Shown in pieces: positions 30,392 through 38,053 of a stretch of DNA of 42,464 nucleotides. This DNA comes from Candidatus Parcubacteria bacterium (GTDB lineage Bacteria; Patescibacteriota; Microgenomatia; Levybacterales; GWA1-39-11): NCBI GenBank assembly GCA_003599595.1, contig QZIP01000022.1, forward strand, positions 1 to 42,464. The letters are read 5' to 3'. The notes under the pieces are model-generated. The model was not told the origin of the DNA, did no database searches, and saw nothing but the letters and a program-made list of their open reading frames with translations. A program made the translations under genes and the position numbers. The stretch's first letter is position 1; each line of letters opens with the position of its first letter.

Positions 30392-32713
30392 TTATTGAAC
30401 TTCCAACTTAGCTTTCCTTAAAGTCATAGCATTTATTACCACAATTACACTAGACAAGCTCATAAGCAGCGCTCCAGCGGCAGGAGTAAGCTTAAAGCCT
30501 AAAGGTATAAACAAACCAGCCGCAGCAGGAATTGCCAAAACATTATAACCCACTGCCCAAAATAGATTTTCAAGCATTTTTCTATAAACAATTTTAGACA
30601 AAACAATTAAACGTACCAGATGCTGTGGATTGCTCTGCGTTAAAACAACATCTCCAGCTTCCACTGCAACATCCGTACCTGCCCCAATTGCAACCCCTGC
30701 ATTAGCCTGAGTAAGAGCAGGAGCATCATTTACTCCGTCTCCCGCCATTAAAACTATATTTCCTTCATTCTGTAGTTTTCTAATATGCTTGTATTTATCT
30801 TCAGGTAGAACCTCAGCAAAAACCATATCAATACCCAATTCCCGTGCAATAGGAGCCGCAGCAGCCTTTGTATCACCTGTAAGCATAGCAACCTTCACTC
30901 CCAACTTATGAAGCTCTTGAACCGCCTGTCTAGATTCTTCTTTAATTTCATCACTTAAAGCAATAACGCCAATAATTCCATTCTTGCCACCCACAAAAAC
31001 AGGAGTTTTACTTTCATTAGATAATTCTAAAAGGGCATTTTCTGCCTCCTTTGTCCAAACATCTTTTTCTTCCATCAACCGTTTATTACCTACAAAGTAA
31101 TTTTTACCTGAAACTTTTGCCTCCATTCCACGTCCGGATAGATTTTTAACATTAACTGCTTCAGAAATTTTTATTCCCTTCTTCTTTAAATAATCAACTA
31201 TAGCCATACCAATCACATGGGAAGAATGTGACTCAATTGCACCCGCTATTTTTAAAAGATCGGCCGCAGAACCGGTAAATGTCTTTATACCGGTAATTCC
31301 AAATTCACCACGTGTCAATGTACCAGTCTTATCAAAAACTACATAATCTACGTTTTTAATTATTTCTATCTTACTCATATCTTTTATAAAAACACCGTTC
31401 TTAACCGCCAAACGGGTAGCAATAGTAGAAACTGTAGGAATTGCCAATCCCAACGCATGAGGACAAGCAATTACAAGCACAGTAATTGCTAAGGTTGCAG
31501 CAAATATAAATGGTTGTCCAACAATAACTGACCACACAATTAAGGCAGTAAATGAAACCGCAAGTGCAGAAAAGGTTAGCCATTTAGAAGCACGGTCTGC
31601 TAATTTTTGAACCGAAGGTTTAGTTTGCTTAGCGGAAGCAATTAGGCTTTGAATTTGACCAATTGTAGATGATTCTCCAACCCGCAACAGCTCTACTTCT
31701 ACAGAACCATCAATACTAATTGCCCCTGCTGGAACTTCTGCTCCCACACCCTTTTCAACAGGCTTGGATTCTCCTGTAAGATGAGCCTCATTAAAATTAC
31801 CGCTTCCTTTAATAATCTTTCCATCTGCAGGAATTTTCTCTCCAGGCTTAACAATAACAACATCTCCTACTTTTAATGAAAGTATTTCTACATCTTTAAC
31901 TGTGCCGCCTATTTTAAGATGAGCCTCTTTAGGTAAAAGCTTTGCAACCTCTTGTAGCGCATCTCCTGCTGCAGTAGAGGATTTTGCTTCCAAATAATGT
32001 CCAAACAACAATACCCAAATCAAAGAAGAAATCTCAAGATAAAACTCAGCCTGTATTGCAGGAATAAATGTTGAAGCAGCTGAAAAGAGATAACCTGCGC
32101 CAACGCCCAGAGAGACCAAAGTCATCATGCCATATTGGCGCATCATAATCTCATGGCGCGCATGCTGGAAAAAGACAAAACCAAAATAGAAAATAACTGT
32201 AGCTATACCAAATTCAACAAATGGCCGCAGAGCAAAATCAGGAGTACCCAAAAATTTAACTGCCGGTTCAGAAAAAAAAGCAAGAGGAATTAAAAGAGCA
32301 GTTACTATAAAAAATCTCCTTAAAAAATCAGCTGCAGCCTCAGGACTAGCCATCATACCCGCATGGTCATGCTCAACGTGACCACTGTCCAATCCGCTTT
32401 TCTTTACCAGCTCCATACCTCCACACTTTGGACATTTCCCTCGTTTATCTTGCATAATTTCAGGATGCATCGGACAGGTATAATAATCTTCTTCTACATG
32501 AGCGTGATTATGGCCTGTTTCTACTTCATGTAGCATATGTGCAGACTTATCTCCGGGATGACCCCCTTCTTTCCTCAATATCAAATCCATACCTCCACAC
32601 TTTGGACATTTCCCTGGTTTATCTGCTTTTATTTCTGGATGCATTGGGCAGGTATAATATTCTTTTTTATTTTCCTTCATGTCTTTATCATTATTGTTAT
32701 GTTTATTATTCAT
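30392..32713 (-). CDS. copB: Copper-translocating P1B-type ATPase (CopB-like) with two N-terminal zinc-ribbon-like metal domains
   Basis: 773 residues. Two HMBD repeats at ~19-42 and ~77-100 (YYTCPMHPEI...GKCPKCGGM) precede a His-rich linker and the ATPase core: actuator loop TGES, membrane motif ACPHALGLAIP (CPH rather than CPC, as in CopB), phosphorylation DKTGTLT, nucleotide site with SHSSHVIG, and TGDTKAA and GDGVNDAPAL. CPH ATPases export copper, Cu(II) or Cu(I), from the cytoplasm. The gene overlaps csoR by 8 bases, so the repressor and pump share a transcript. Direction of transport is taken from family knowledge. Confidence 0.95.
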   Translation of the reverse strand: MNNKHNNNDKDMKENKKEYYTCPMHPEIKADKPGKCPKCGGMDLILRKEGGHPGDKSAHMLHEVETGHNHAHVEEDYYTCPMHPEIMQDKRGKCPKCGGMELVKKSGLDSGHVEHDHAGMMASPEAAADFLRRFFIVTALLIPLAFFSEPAVKFLGTPDFALRPFVEFGIATVIFYFGFVFFQHARHEIMMRQYGMMTLVSLGVGAGYLFSAASTFIPAIQAEFYLEISSLIWVLLFGHYLEAKSSTAAGDALQEVAKLLPKEAHLKIGGTVKDVEILSLKVGDVVIVKPGEKIPADGKIIKGSGNFNEAHLTGESKPVEKGVGAEVPAGAISIDGSVEVELLRVGESSTIGQIQSLIASAKQTKPSVQKLADRASKWLTFSALAVSFTALIVWSVIVGQPFIFAATLAITVLVIACPHALGLAIPTVSTIATRLAVKNGVFIKDMSKIEIIKNVDYVVFDKTGTLTRGEFGITGIKTFTGSAADLLKIAGAIESHSSHVIGMAIVDYLKKKGIKISEAVNVKNLSGRGMEAKVSGKNYFVGNKRLMEEKDVWTKEAENALLELSNESKTPVFVGGKNGIIGVIALSDEIKEESRQAVQELHKLGVKVAMLTGDTKAAAAPIARELGIDMVFAEVLPEDKYKHIRKLQNEGNIVLMAGDGVNDAPALTQANAGVAIGAGTDVAVEAGDVVLTQSNPQHLVRLIVLSKIVYRKMLENLFWAVGYNVLAIPAAAGLFIPLGFKLTPAAGALLMSLSSVIVVINAMTLRKAKLEVQ

Positions 32714-32978
32714 TTCTTCTCTTTTTTTTATAAACCTCTAATAATTCCTTAACCGCCTTATCTTTATCACTGCTAAATTGATTGGAAACGTGAATTTTTA
32801 AGTGCCGTTCCAAAATAAGAGCATCCAAACTCTTAAGTGAATTTTGTATAGAAAGACTTTGATCCAAAATATCAGTACAGTACTTACCATTTTCAATCAT
32901 CCTATACAAACCATCAAGTTGACCCTTAATAATATTTATTCTTTTATTCGCTTTATTTATTATTTCATCTATTCTCAT
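32706..32978 (-). CDS. CsoR/RcnR-family metal-sensing repressor with a Cys-His-His ligand set
   Basis: 90 residues, the all-helical DUF156 fold: IINKANKRINIIKGQLDGLYRMIENGKYCTDILDQ. Alignment to CsoR puts ligands at Cys34 (YCTDIL), His59 and His63 (LERHLKIHV). Classical copper CsoR has Cys-His-Cys; here the third ligand is His, closer to RcnR-like sets, though the N-terminal His of RcnR is absent. It overlaps the copper ATPase gene by 8 bases and lies behind a promoter holding a G-tract operator, so it should repress its own operon until metal binds. Copper is favoured by context. Confidence 0.92.
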   Translation of the reverse strand: MRIDEIINKANKRINIIKGQLDGLYRMIENGKYCTDILDQSLSIQNSLKSLDALILERHLKIHVSNQFSSDKDKAVKELLEVYKKKRRNE

Positions 32979-32981
32979 ATA

Positions 32982-33134
32982 TTAATACCATACACCCCCA
33001 TAGAGTATATTGTCAAGCCACAAAAATACTATAAATAAAACTATTATAAAGGGAAGACTAAGGAAGAGTATAAAAAAACTTAAAAATACCCAAATAACTT
33101 TTTTAAACTTTCTTTTTTCTATTATTCTGGGCAT
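32982..33134 (-). CDS. Possible small membrane protein (doubtful)
   Basis: A 50-residue frame from ATG 33134 (MPRIIEKRKFKK then two hydrophobic stretches) that overlaps the end of the zinc-ribbon gene and stops 3 bases before csoR. The packing is neat, but it covers the csoR promoter and its hydrophobic content could arise from T-rich DNA. Weakly supported. Confidence 0.28.
   Translation of the reverse strand: MPRIIEKRKFKKVIWVFLSFFILFLSLPFIIVLFIVFLWLDNILYGGVWY
32987..33016 (-). promoter_or_regulatory. csoR-copB promoter with G-tract operator
   Basis: On the minus strand: TTGACA (33016-33011), an 18-bp spacer, and TATGGT (32992-32987). The spacer contains ATACTCTATGGGGGTGTAT, an imperfect inverted repeat around a G-tract as used by DUF156 repressors. 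The csoR ATG is 9 bases after the -10 box. Confidence 0.7.
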
Positions 33135-33357
33135 TTCTTGCTCTTTCTTCTTTTGCGGCCAATATCGCCATACTTTTCTGCTTCTGTATCTCAAGATGTT
33201 TTTCTACAATCTTTTGACACTCAGCATTAGGACAAACAGTATCCGTATAGGTTATCTGTGTCTCTCCATAAAAAGTCTGCAAGGTTTCGGTCCAAGTTTT
33301 AGCATCAATACGCTCCTTACCACACCTTGTGCAAACATTCGTTTTATTTATACCCAT
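33103..33357 (-). CDS. Small zinc-ribbon protein
   Basis: 84 residues. The N-terminal half carries two Cys pairs, VCTRCGKER (Cys9, Cys12) and DTVCPNAECQKIV (Cys42, Cys47), with the ladder TWTETLQTFYGETQITYTDT between them: a plausible zinc ribbon. The C-terminal ~35 residues are helical and basic (KSMAILAAKEERARNAQNNRKKKV), suited to nucleic acid binding. It follows the RRM protein gene by 3 bases and has GAGGTGG before its ATG, so the two are co-transcribed. An RNA-related role is inferred from context. Confidence 0.75.
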   Translation of the reverse strand: MGINKTNVCTRCGKERIDAKTWTETLQTFYGETQITYTDTVCPNAECQKIVEKHLEIQKQKSMAILAAKEERARNAQNNRKKKV

Positions 33358-33360
33358 AAA

Positions 33361-33699
33361 TTACCACCTCTTTGATCTTCTATCATCTCTCTGTCTACTA
33401 TCTCTTCTATCTGCGCCTCCATATCCAAAACCACTTCCACTGGGTCTACTTTGCTGAGGATGGGCCTCCTTCACATTAATAGTTCTTCCTGCAAGTTCTG
33501 TATTATCAAGTGTTTTCATTGCATTCTCTGCTTCTTCTGGAGTACTCATTTCAACAAATCCAAAACCTCTGCTTCTTCCAGTCATTTTATCTGTAATAAT
33601 ATTTGCAGAAACCACAGTCCCTGCTTTGGAAAAATATTCACTAAGCTGATCCTGTGTTAAATCATAAGAAAGACCTGCTACAAAAAGTCTGTTACTCAT
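33361..33699 (-). CDS. RRM-domain RNA-binding protein (glycine/arginine tail)
   Basis: 112 residues. A single RRM at ~3-80 with RNP2 LFVAGL and RNP1 RSRGFGFVEM, followed by a Gly/Arg/Asp-rich tail (GSGFGYGGADRRDSRQRDDRRSKRW). Bacterial proteins of this type resemble plant glycine-rich RNA-binding proteins and cyanobacterial Rbp, often cold induced. AAAGGAGGTAGCG gives a near-perfect Shine-Dalgarno before the ATG, and the promoter at 33790-33818 implies a leader of about 85 nt. Next to a DEAD-box helicase, it probably serves RNA remodelling. Confidence 0.93.
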   Translation of the reverse strand: MSNRLFVAGLSYDLTQDQLSEYFSKAGTVVSANIITDKMTGRSRGFGFVEMSTPEEAENAMKTLDNTELAGRTINVKEAHPQQSRPSGSGFGYGGADRRDSRQRDDRRSKRW

Positions 33700-33789
33700 A
33701 TCGCTACCTCCTTTCTGAAAAATTTATCAATACAGTAATTACAAAATGGAGAAAATAATAAATTATATGTACAAGAGTGTTTCACGGTT

Positions 33790-33818
33790 TATATAAGCTT
33801 AGCTGGGAGGAAAATCAA
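33790..33818 (-). promoter_or_regulatory. Promoter of the RRM gene with ~85-nt leader
   Basis: Minus strand TTGATT (33818-33813), 17-bp spacer, TATATA (33795-33790). The leader to ATG 33699 is long compared with the leaderless genes nearby, as in cold-shock messages. Confidence 0.65.
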
Positions 33819-33893
33819 CTTATATGTATATTATACTCCCACCATCACTAAAAAACAACTACCATAGTAGAAAACCAACATTCACCAGATCTC

Positions 33894-33945
33894 CCTAGGT
33901 TGCCTAGCTAATCAACCTCCCAGGTTGATTACGTTCAAACCTAGG
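33894..33945. other. Nested hairpin in a gene-free stretch
   Basis: Outer stem CCTAGGTT/AACCTAGG (33894-33901 with 33938-33945) encloses a 9-bp stem AATCAACCT-ccc-AGGTTGATT (33910-33930). It lies between the divergent RRM and coiled-coil genes, away from coding sequence. Function unknown; no T-tract follows. The rest of 33700-34029 shows only promoter elements. Confidence 0.75.
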
Positions 33946-34029
33946 AAGTTATAAATAGTTACATGATTTTCTAACGATTTCTAACTGTGAAAGGTGTATA
34001 CGATCCGCTAGCTCACCTACATTTTCTTA

Positions 34030-34058
34030 TTGACACTCATAATAGGAAAAAGTATTAT
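34030..34058 (+). promoter_or_regulatory. Consensus promoter of the coiled-coil gene, leaderless
   Basis: TTGACA (34030-34035), 17-bp spacer, TATTAT (34053-34058). The transcript should begin within a base or two of ATG 34066. Confidence 0.8.
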
Positions 34059-34065
34059 TATAATT

Positions 34066-34446
34066 ATGATGTCTAAAAATGACTTAATTCAAATAAGCAA
34101 GATCGTACAGGAAGCTCTAAAACCTCTTAATCAGAAAATCAATAAGCTTGATTCCAGAATGGGAAAATTTGATTCAAAAATGGATAAGCTTGACTCCAGA
34201 ATGGACAATCTTGATTCAAAAGTTAACAAGCTAGATAAAAAAATTGACACCGTGGACCAAAAGCTTAGCAATAGAATTGACAATGTTGAGAAGGGTATTA
34301 ACGATAAAATTAACAATATAGATAAAAAGCTAGACAAAGCTCAAGAAGACATTTCAGACATTCTTACAGAAGTTATCAGACATCATAGTAGTCTCTCAAA
34401 ACGTGTTGACCGCATTGAAGATCATCTTGGCTTCACAAAATCTTAA
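34066..34446 (+). CDS. Heptad-repeat coiled-coil protein
   Basis: 126 residues. ATG 34066 (or the adjacent 34069) fits the promoter; the longer ORF-track start overlaps the -35 box. A near-perfect 7-residue repeat runs from ~25 to ~100 (INKLDSRMGKFDSKMDKLDSRM..., then VEKGINDKINNIDKKLD), giving a long parallel coiled coil. It ends in HHSSLSKRVDRIEDHLG. The pattern resembles DUF-type t-SNARE-like or phage tail-fibre-chaperone-like coils, but no family can be named. The DNA repeats every 21 bases as a result. Confidence 0.8.
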   Translation: MMSKNDLIQISKIVQEALKPLNQKINKLDSRMGKFDSKMDKLDSRMDNLDSKVNKLDKKIDTVDQKLSNRIDNVEKGINDKINNIDKKLDKAQEDISDILTEVIRHHSSLSKRVDRIEDHLGFTKS

Positions 34447-34457
34447 AATTCAACCAC

Positions 34458-35648
34458 TTAGTCTACAAAGGTTAAAGCAATACCTTTTTTATTTGCTCTT
34501 CCCGTTCTGCCAATTCTGTGAACATAATCCTCATAAGACATTGGCATATCATAGTTAATAACATGAGTAACATTTTCTATATCCAAACCTCTGGAGGCAA
34601 CATCCGTAGCAAGTAAAATACGTATCTCACTTCTCTTAAACTGATCAAGAGTCTTTTGTCTTTGATTTTGGCGTTTGTTTCCATGAATCGCTCCTGCTTT
34701 AAAACCTCTTTTCACAAGCTCATCAGATAGTTTTTGTATTCCCCATTTTGTTCTGCCAAAAATAAGCACCTTATCAAACCCTTCTTTAATCAACAGCTCA
34801 TGGAGCTGATCTAATTTTCTGCCTTTGTTCTGCACCTTAACAATACTCTGATCAATATTATCTGTCACTTCTTGCAGTTTTACAGACACTGTTACGGCAT
34901 TATTGCTGACAAAAGTCTGTAAAATTTCCTTGACCTTTCCGGAAACCGTAGCTGAGAAAAACATAGATTGACGGACCCTAGGCAAAAGTAGAATAAAATT
35001 CTTGATTTCTTGAATAAAACCAATATCAACCATTCTATCTGCTTCATCCAAAACAACATTGTTGAATTGAAACATATGTAAAGATTTTTTGTTTATCAAA
35101 TCCTTAATTCTTCCGGGAGTTCCAATAACAAAATTAGGACTTTGCCTTAAATCATTTCTCTGTCTGTTTATACTTACTCCACCAATACAAAGAGCGCTAC
35201 GTATTCCCAAACCATATGAAAGCTGACGTAATTCACTATCTATCTGAAGAGCAAGCTCACGTGTTGGAGCAATAATAAGCACCTTCTCAACTTTATTTTT
35301 TACAACCTTGTCAATTAAGGGAATCAAAAAAGCAGCAGTTTTACCCGTACCTGTATTTGCTATTCCAATAATATCCTTTCCTGACAAAATAACAGGAATG
35401 GACTGGTCTTGGATTGGGGTAGGGGATAAGTATTTTTTAACTAAAATGTTTTTCTTTATTTGTTCAGAAATTTCAAAATCCTCAAACCTGTTTTTTGCAA
35501 CAAAACAGTCACTATCTTCTGTATCGTTAATTTTACCTGAAGACTGGAAAGATCTTATTGCATCAACTATTTTTGCAGTATCTTTTGGGTTATTAGAAAA
35601 TCTTCTACCAAACCCTCTTTGTGGTTGTGATCTAAATCTATTATTCAT
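34458..35648 (-). CDS. DEAD-box ATP-dependent RNA helicase
   Basis: 396 residues. All core motifs are present: Q motif (PTPIQDQSIPVIL), Walker A ANTGTGKTAAFL, PTRELALQ, TPGR, DEAD (VVLDEADRMVDIGF), SAT, then domain 2 with IFGRTKWG, ATDVASRGLDI and HRIGRTGR. The product stops soon after motif VI (KKGIALTFVD), so there is no C-terminal RNA-binding extension; a basic N-terminal ~25 residues may replace it. It unwinds RNA with ATP, in ribosome assembly or mRNA decay. A consensus promoter at 35802-35830 gives a ~145-nt leader with a hairpin, like cold-shock helicase genes. Confidence 0.95.
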   Translation of the reverse strand: MNNRFRSQPQRGFGRRFSNNPKDTAKIVDAIRSFQSSGKINDTEDSDCFVAKNRFEDFEISEQIKKNILVKKYLSPTPIQDQSIPVILSGKDIIGIANTGTGKTAAFLIPLIDKVVKNKVEKVLIIAPTRELALQIDSELRQLSYGLGIRSALCIGGVSINRQRNDLRQSPNFVIGTPGRIKDLINKKSLHMFQFNNVVLDEADRMVDIGFIQEIKNFILLLPRVRQSMFFSATVSGKVKEILQTFVSNNAVTVSVKLQEVTDNIDQSIVKVQNKGRKLDQLHELLIKEGFDKVLIFGRTKWGIQKLSDELVKRGFKAGAIHGNKRQNQRQKTLDQFKRSEIRILLATDVASRGLDIENVTHVINYDMPMSYEDYVHRIGRTGRANKKGIALTFVD

Positions 35649-35801
35649 AATAATATTGGGATTGAATCAATAGAACTGCTTAAGTGAGAAATATATTAAG
35701 TAGCGAAAGATACAAAGTAAAAATAATTGAGGTATCTTTATCTATCTAAAACTTATTCAAAACTAAGCAGATTTATTAATTCAATCTGCCAACAATTTGG
35801 T

Positions 35802-35830
35802 ATTATATCATACTTTAATTTAAATGTCAA
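35802..35830 (-). promoter_or_regulatory. Perfect consensus promoter of the helicase gene with long leader
   Basis: Minus strand TTGACA (35830-35825), 17-bp spacer, TATAAT (35807-35802). The ~145-nt leader starts with a GCAGATT/AATCTGC stem (35768-35790). The rest of 35649-35943 holds no gene. Confidence 0.82.
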
Positions 35831-35943
35831 TAACTATAGGCCAAATAGACTCCTCTCTATAAAAACCGTTCACAAATCCGTAGAAATCAAAAAATAAAAA
35901 AATACCTCTTTCATTAAAATAAAAAAGATGATATTCTAGATAA

Positions 35944-36468
35944 ATGGAAGATATTCAAAACTGTCCCAAATGCTCAGCACCTCTTGGAGGAATAACAGAA
36001 ACCCCAACCGGAAGAAAACTTCAAAGATGCTCCAAAGGATCCTGGAACTCTGAAACCAAAAAAAATGAGGGATGCCCCTTCATAAAATGGTTACCGGTAG
36101 AACCCAAAGAACTTGATGAAAAATGCCCAAAGTGTGGCGCTCCTTTAGCTTTGCAAGTTACCCGTTTTGGCAAAAAAATGAAAAAGTGTTCAAAAGGCGG
36201 CTGGGACAAAGAAGCCAAAAAACCAACAGGATGTGAATACGTAGAATGGATCAATGGCACCACAGAAGCTCTAAATGAAGAATGTCCCGACTGCGCAAAG
36301 CCCCTGGTTCTATACACAACTGCAAATGGAAAAAGGATGAAAAAGTGTTCAACAGCAGGGTGGGATAGGGAAGCAAAACAACCAACAGGCTGCACTTATG
36401 TTCAATGGCTAAAAAACAATGAAGAATATGACAATGGCGGTGAAGAATTTCTCCCACCGGAAGAATAA
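35944..36468 (+). CDS. Triple zinc-finger protein (topoisomerase-type C4 fingers)
   Basis: 174 residues made of three ~50-residue repeats, each CPKC-APL-x(n)-GRK-LQRCSKG-W-x(n)-GCxFIKW. Ten to twelve Cys form three C4 zinc fingers like those in the C-terminal part of bacterial topoisomerase I. Spacing in each is CxxC...C...C, the last Cys before a W/F-rich strand. It likely binds single-stranded DNA or RNA; alone it has no catalytic domain. A -10 TATTCT at 35932-35937 puts the expected message start at the ATG. The acidic tail (NNEEYDNGGEEFLPPEE) follows the third finger. Confidence 0.85.
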   Translation: MEDIQNCPKCSAPLGGITETPTGRKLQRCSKGSWNSETKKNEGCPFIKWLPVEPKELDEKCPKCGAPLALQVTRFGKKMKKCSKGGWDKEAKKPTGCEYVEWINGTTEALNEECPDCAKPLVLYTTANGKRMKKCSTAGWDREAKQPTGCTYVQWLKNNEEYDNGGEEFLPPEE

Positions 36469-36473
36469 AAGTT

Positions 36474-37220
36474 TCAAACTTCAATAACTGCAGATATTGG
36501 TAAATGATCAGAGGCCTTTGATTTTTCTACATTAAACATCTCAACCTTTATATCCTTACTCACAAAAATATTATCAATCCTGTATTTCAACCCTTCCACC
36601 TTAAACCCCTTGTAATTAACAGGATAAACACTCCAAGTCGGCCTTAACACTTCCTCATTATCAGCTAAAATAAGCTTTTCATTTATCTTTTCAAGCTCAC
36701 CCCCACCTTTAACCTCAGCATTAAAATCTCCAACCAATATCATACTCACCGTATCACCCAGAAGACTCACTAATCTGTCAATTTGCTTAGCTCTTAACCT
36801 TGAAGGAAGAAGTTTAAAAGAATAAGACAAATGAGTATTAAAAACTTTCAAAATTTTATCGCCAAACTTAAAATGCGCCTCAATTACACCACGCGGCTCC
36901 GTTGCAGAATCACCTTCATAATCTTCCAAATCACTTAACGTATGACACGCACTCGCTTCAATCTTATACCTACTCAACACCGCATTTCCTATATCATAAG
37001 AAGGAGTATGTCTATCAGTAGTAAAAGCCTTACAATAAAAAAAATTATATCCTAACTCACCCGCAATAATTTCAGCCAAATTTTCTCTTTTGCCTCCTGC
37101 ATCTTTTTCAATAACCTCCTGCAGTCCAATAATATCCGCATCTTGCCTTCTTAAATATTCAATAGCATCTTCAAGATGTTTCCCTCTCCAAATATTCCAA
37201 GACAAAATCTTAATCTTCAT
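36474..37220 (-). CDS. Endonuclease/exonuclease/phosphatase (EEP) family hydrolase
   Basis: 248 residues, the EEP fold with its metal and catalytic residues: ILSWNIWRG (Asn), DIIGLQEV (Glu), the FNTHLSYS His region, VGDFNAE (Asp, Asn) and SDHLPISAVIEV (Asp-His) at the C-terminus. The family includes AP endonucleases, sphingomyelinases and phosphatases; nothing here identifies the substrate. The compact length, with no signal peptide, suggests a cytoplasmic phosphodiesterase. Its stop lies five bases from the end of the zinc-finger gene on the other strand (convergent). Confidence 0.92.
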   Translation of the reverse strand: MKIKILSWNIWRGKHLEDAIEYLRRQDADIIGLQEVIEKDAGGKRENLAEIIAGELGYNFFYCKAFTTDRHTPSYDIGNAVLSRYKIEASACHTLSDLEDYEGDSATEPRGVIEAHFKFGDKILKVFNTHLSYSFKLLPSRLRAKQIDRLVSLLGDTVSMILVGDFNAEVKGGGELEKINEKLILADNEEVLRPTWSVYPVNYKGFKVEGLKYRIDNIFVSKDIKVEMFNVEKSKASDHLPISAVIEV

Positions 37221-37245
37221 AAGATGAATTATAAAACTTAAATTT

Positions 37246-37280
37246 TGTCATTGCGAGGAATAAAATGACGAAGCAATCTC
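37246..37280. repeat. Dispersed repeat of the GTCATTGCGAGG type
   Basis: TGTCATTGCGAGGAATAAAA then TGACGAAGCAATCTC, a short imperfect palindrome of a kind scattered in many bacterial genomes. It lies between the EEP and GNAT genes. A 75-base stretch beside it (37310-37382) may hold a decayed C-terminal gene fragment on the minus strand. Confidence 0.6.
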
Positions 37281-37382
37281 ATAATTATAATCTAAAATCG
37301 GCTGGCGGCTCTGATTAAATCGGATTCTTTGCAGTAACAAATACATATAAACCTTGCTCTGTAATTTCGTAATCATTATTAA

Positions 37383-37826
37383 TTAATCAAACTTATACCT
37401 GTAACAATTAGTGTCCCGTTTTTCAAACCCCATCTTAATATACAAGAAATTAGCCTCTTTCCTGGTTGGGCTTGAGGTCAAACTAATTATCTTAATCTTT
37501 TCTTTTTTTGCCTTTTCAAGCGCAACCTTTATAAGGTTTTTTCCAATTCCTTGCCCCCTGCAATTCTTATCCACCACAACATCTTCAATCCAAGCCTTCT
37601 CATATCCCTCAAGATACCAATAACTTACCAGAGTCAATGTTCCAATAATTTTCCCATCCGTATTCCTTGCAACAAAAACATAAATTCCCCTGGTTTCTAT
37701 GGTTTTTTTTAGTACACCTTTAGAAAGTTTCTGAATAGAAGAATCCAGCTGATACAAAAGTCCAGAAATATCACTCAAATCCTCAGAAGAAACACCCTTT
37801 AAAATCTCAATCTTATAATCTAACAT
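37383..37826 (-). CDS. GNAT-family N-acetyltransferase
   Basis: 147 residues from ATG 37826 (MLDYKIEIL); eleven further codons in the track are unlikely. The acetyl-CoA loop is RGQGIGKNLIK, preceded by AWIEDVVVDKNC and followed by EKAKKEKIKIISLTSS and the FLYIKMGFEKR strand typical of GNAT enzymes. It transfers acetyl from acetyl-CoA to an amine; the substrate cannot be told. It may be a small-molecule or protein N-acetyltransferase acting in the cytoplasm. Confidence 0.9.
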   Translation of the reverse strand: MLDYKIEILKGVSSEDLSDISGLLYQLDSSIQKLSKGVLKKTIETRGIYVFVARNTDGKIIGTLTLVSYWYLEGYEKAWIEDVVVDKNCRGQGIGKNLIKVALEKAKKEKIKIISLTSSPTRKEANFLYIKMGFEKRDTNCYRYKFD

Positions 37827-37904
37827 AATCTCCTTAATTATACCAACTAAAATTATCAACTAACAAGCTTTTACAAATTATAGAAGTTCAGGAATAACCA
37901 AAAT

Positions 37905-37978
37905 TGTCATCCCGAACTTGTTTAGAAATCTATCCTGCAAACAAGTGAAGATGCTGAAACGAGTTCAGCAAGACGTGA
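37905..37978. repeat. Dispersed repeat of the TCATCCCGAAC type
   Basis: TTGTCATCCCGAACTTGTTT at one end and CTGAAACGAGTTCAGCAAGACG at the other, with ACTTGTTT/AAACAAGT pairing. This is a common intergenic repeat family, similar in style to 16595-16615. Confidence 0.6.
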
Positions 37979-38019
37979 TTTAATATAGTCCTTATCAAGT
38001 CCTTCTGCTACAAAAGATA

Positions 38020-38047
38020 TTGAATTATTATAGTTTTTAGATATAAT
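38020..38047 (+). promoter_or_regulatory. Leaderless promoter
   Basis: TTGAAT (38020-38025), 16-bp spacer, TATAAT (38042-38047); ATG 38054 lies seven bases after the -10 box. Confidence 0.72.
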
Positions 38048-38053
38048 TACAAT

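Noticed and set aside
34115-34340. Regular DNA repeats that might suggest a CRISPR or tandem array
   Set aside because: The 21-base period is the coding trace of a 7-residue coiled-coil heptad; no spacers and no cas genes.
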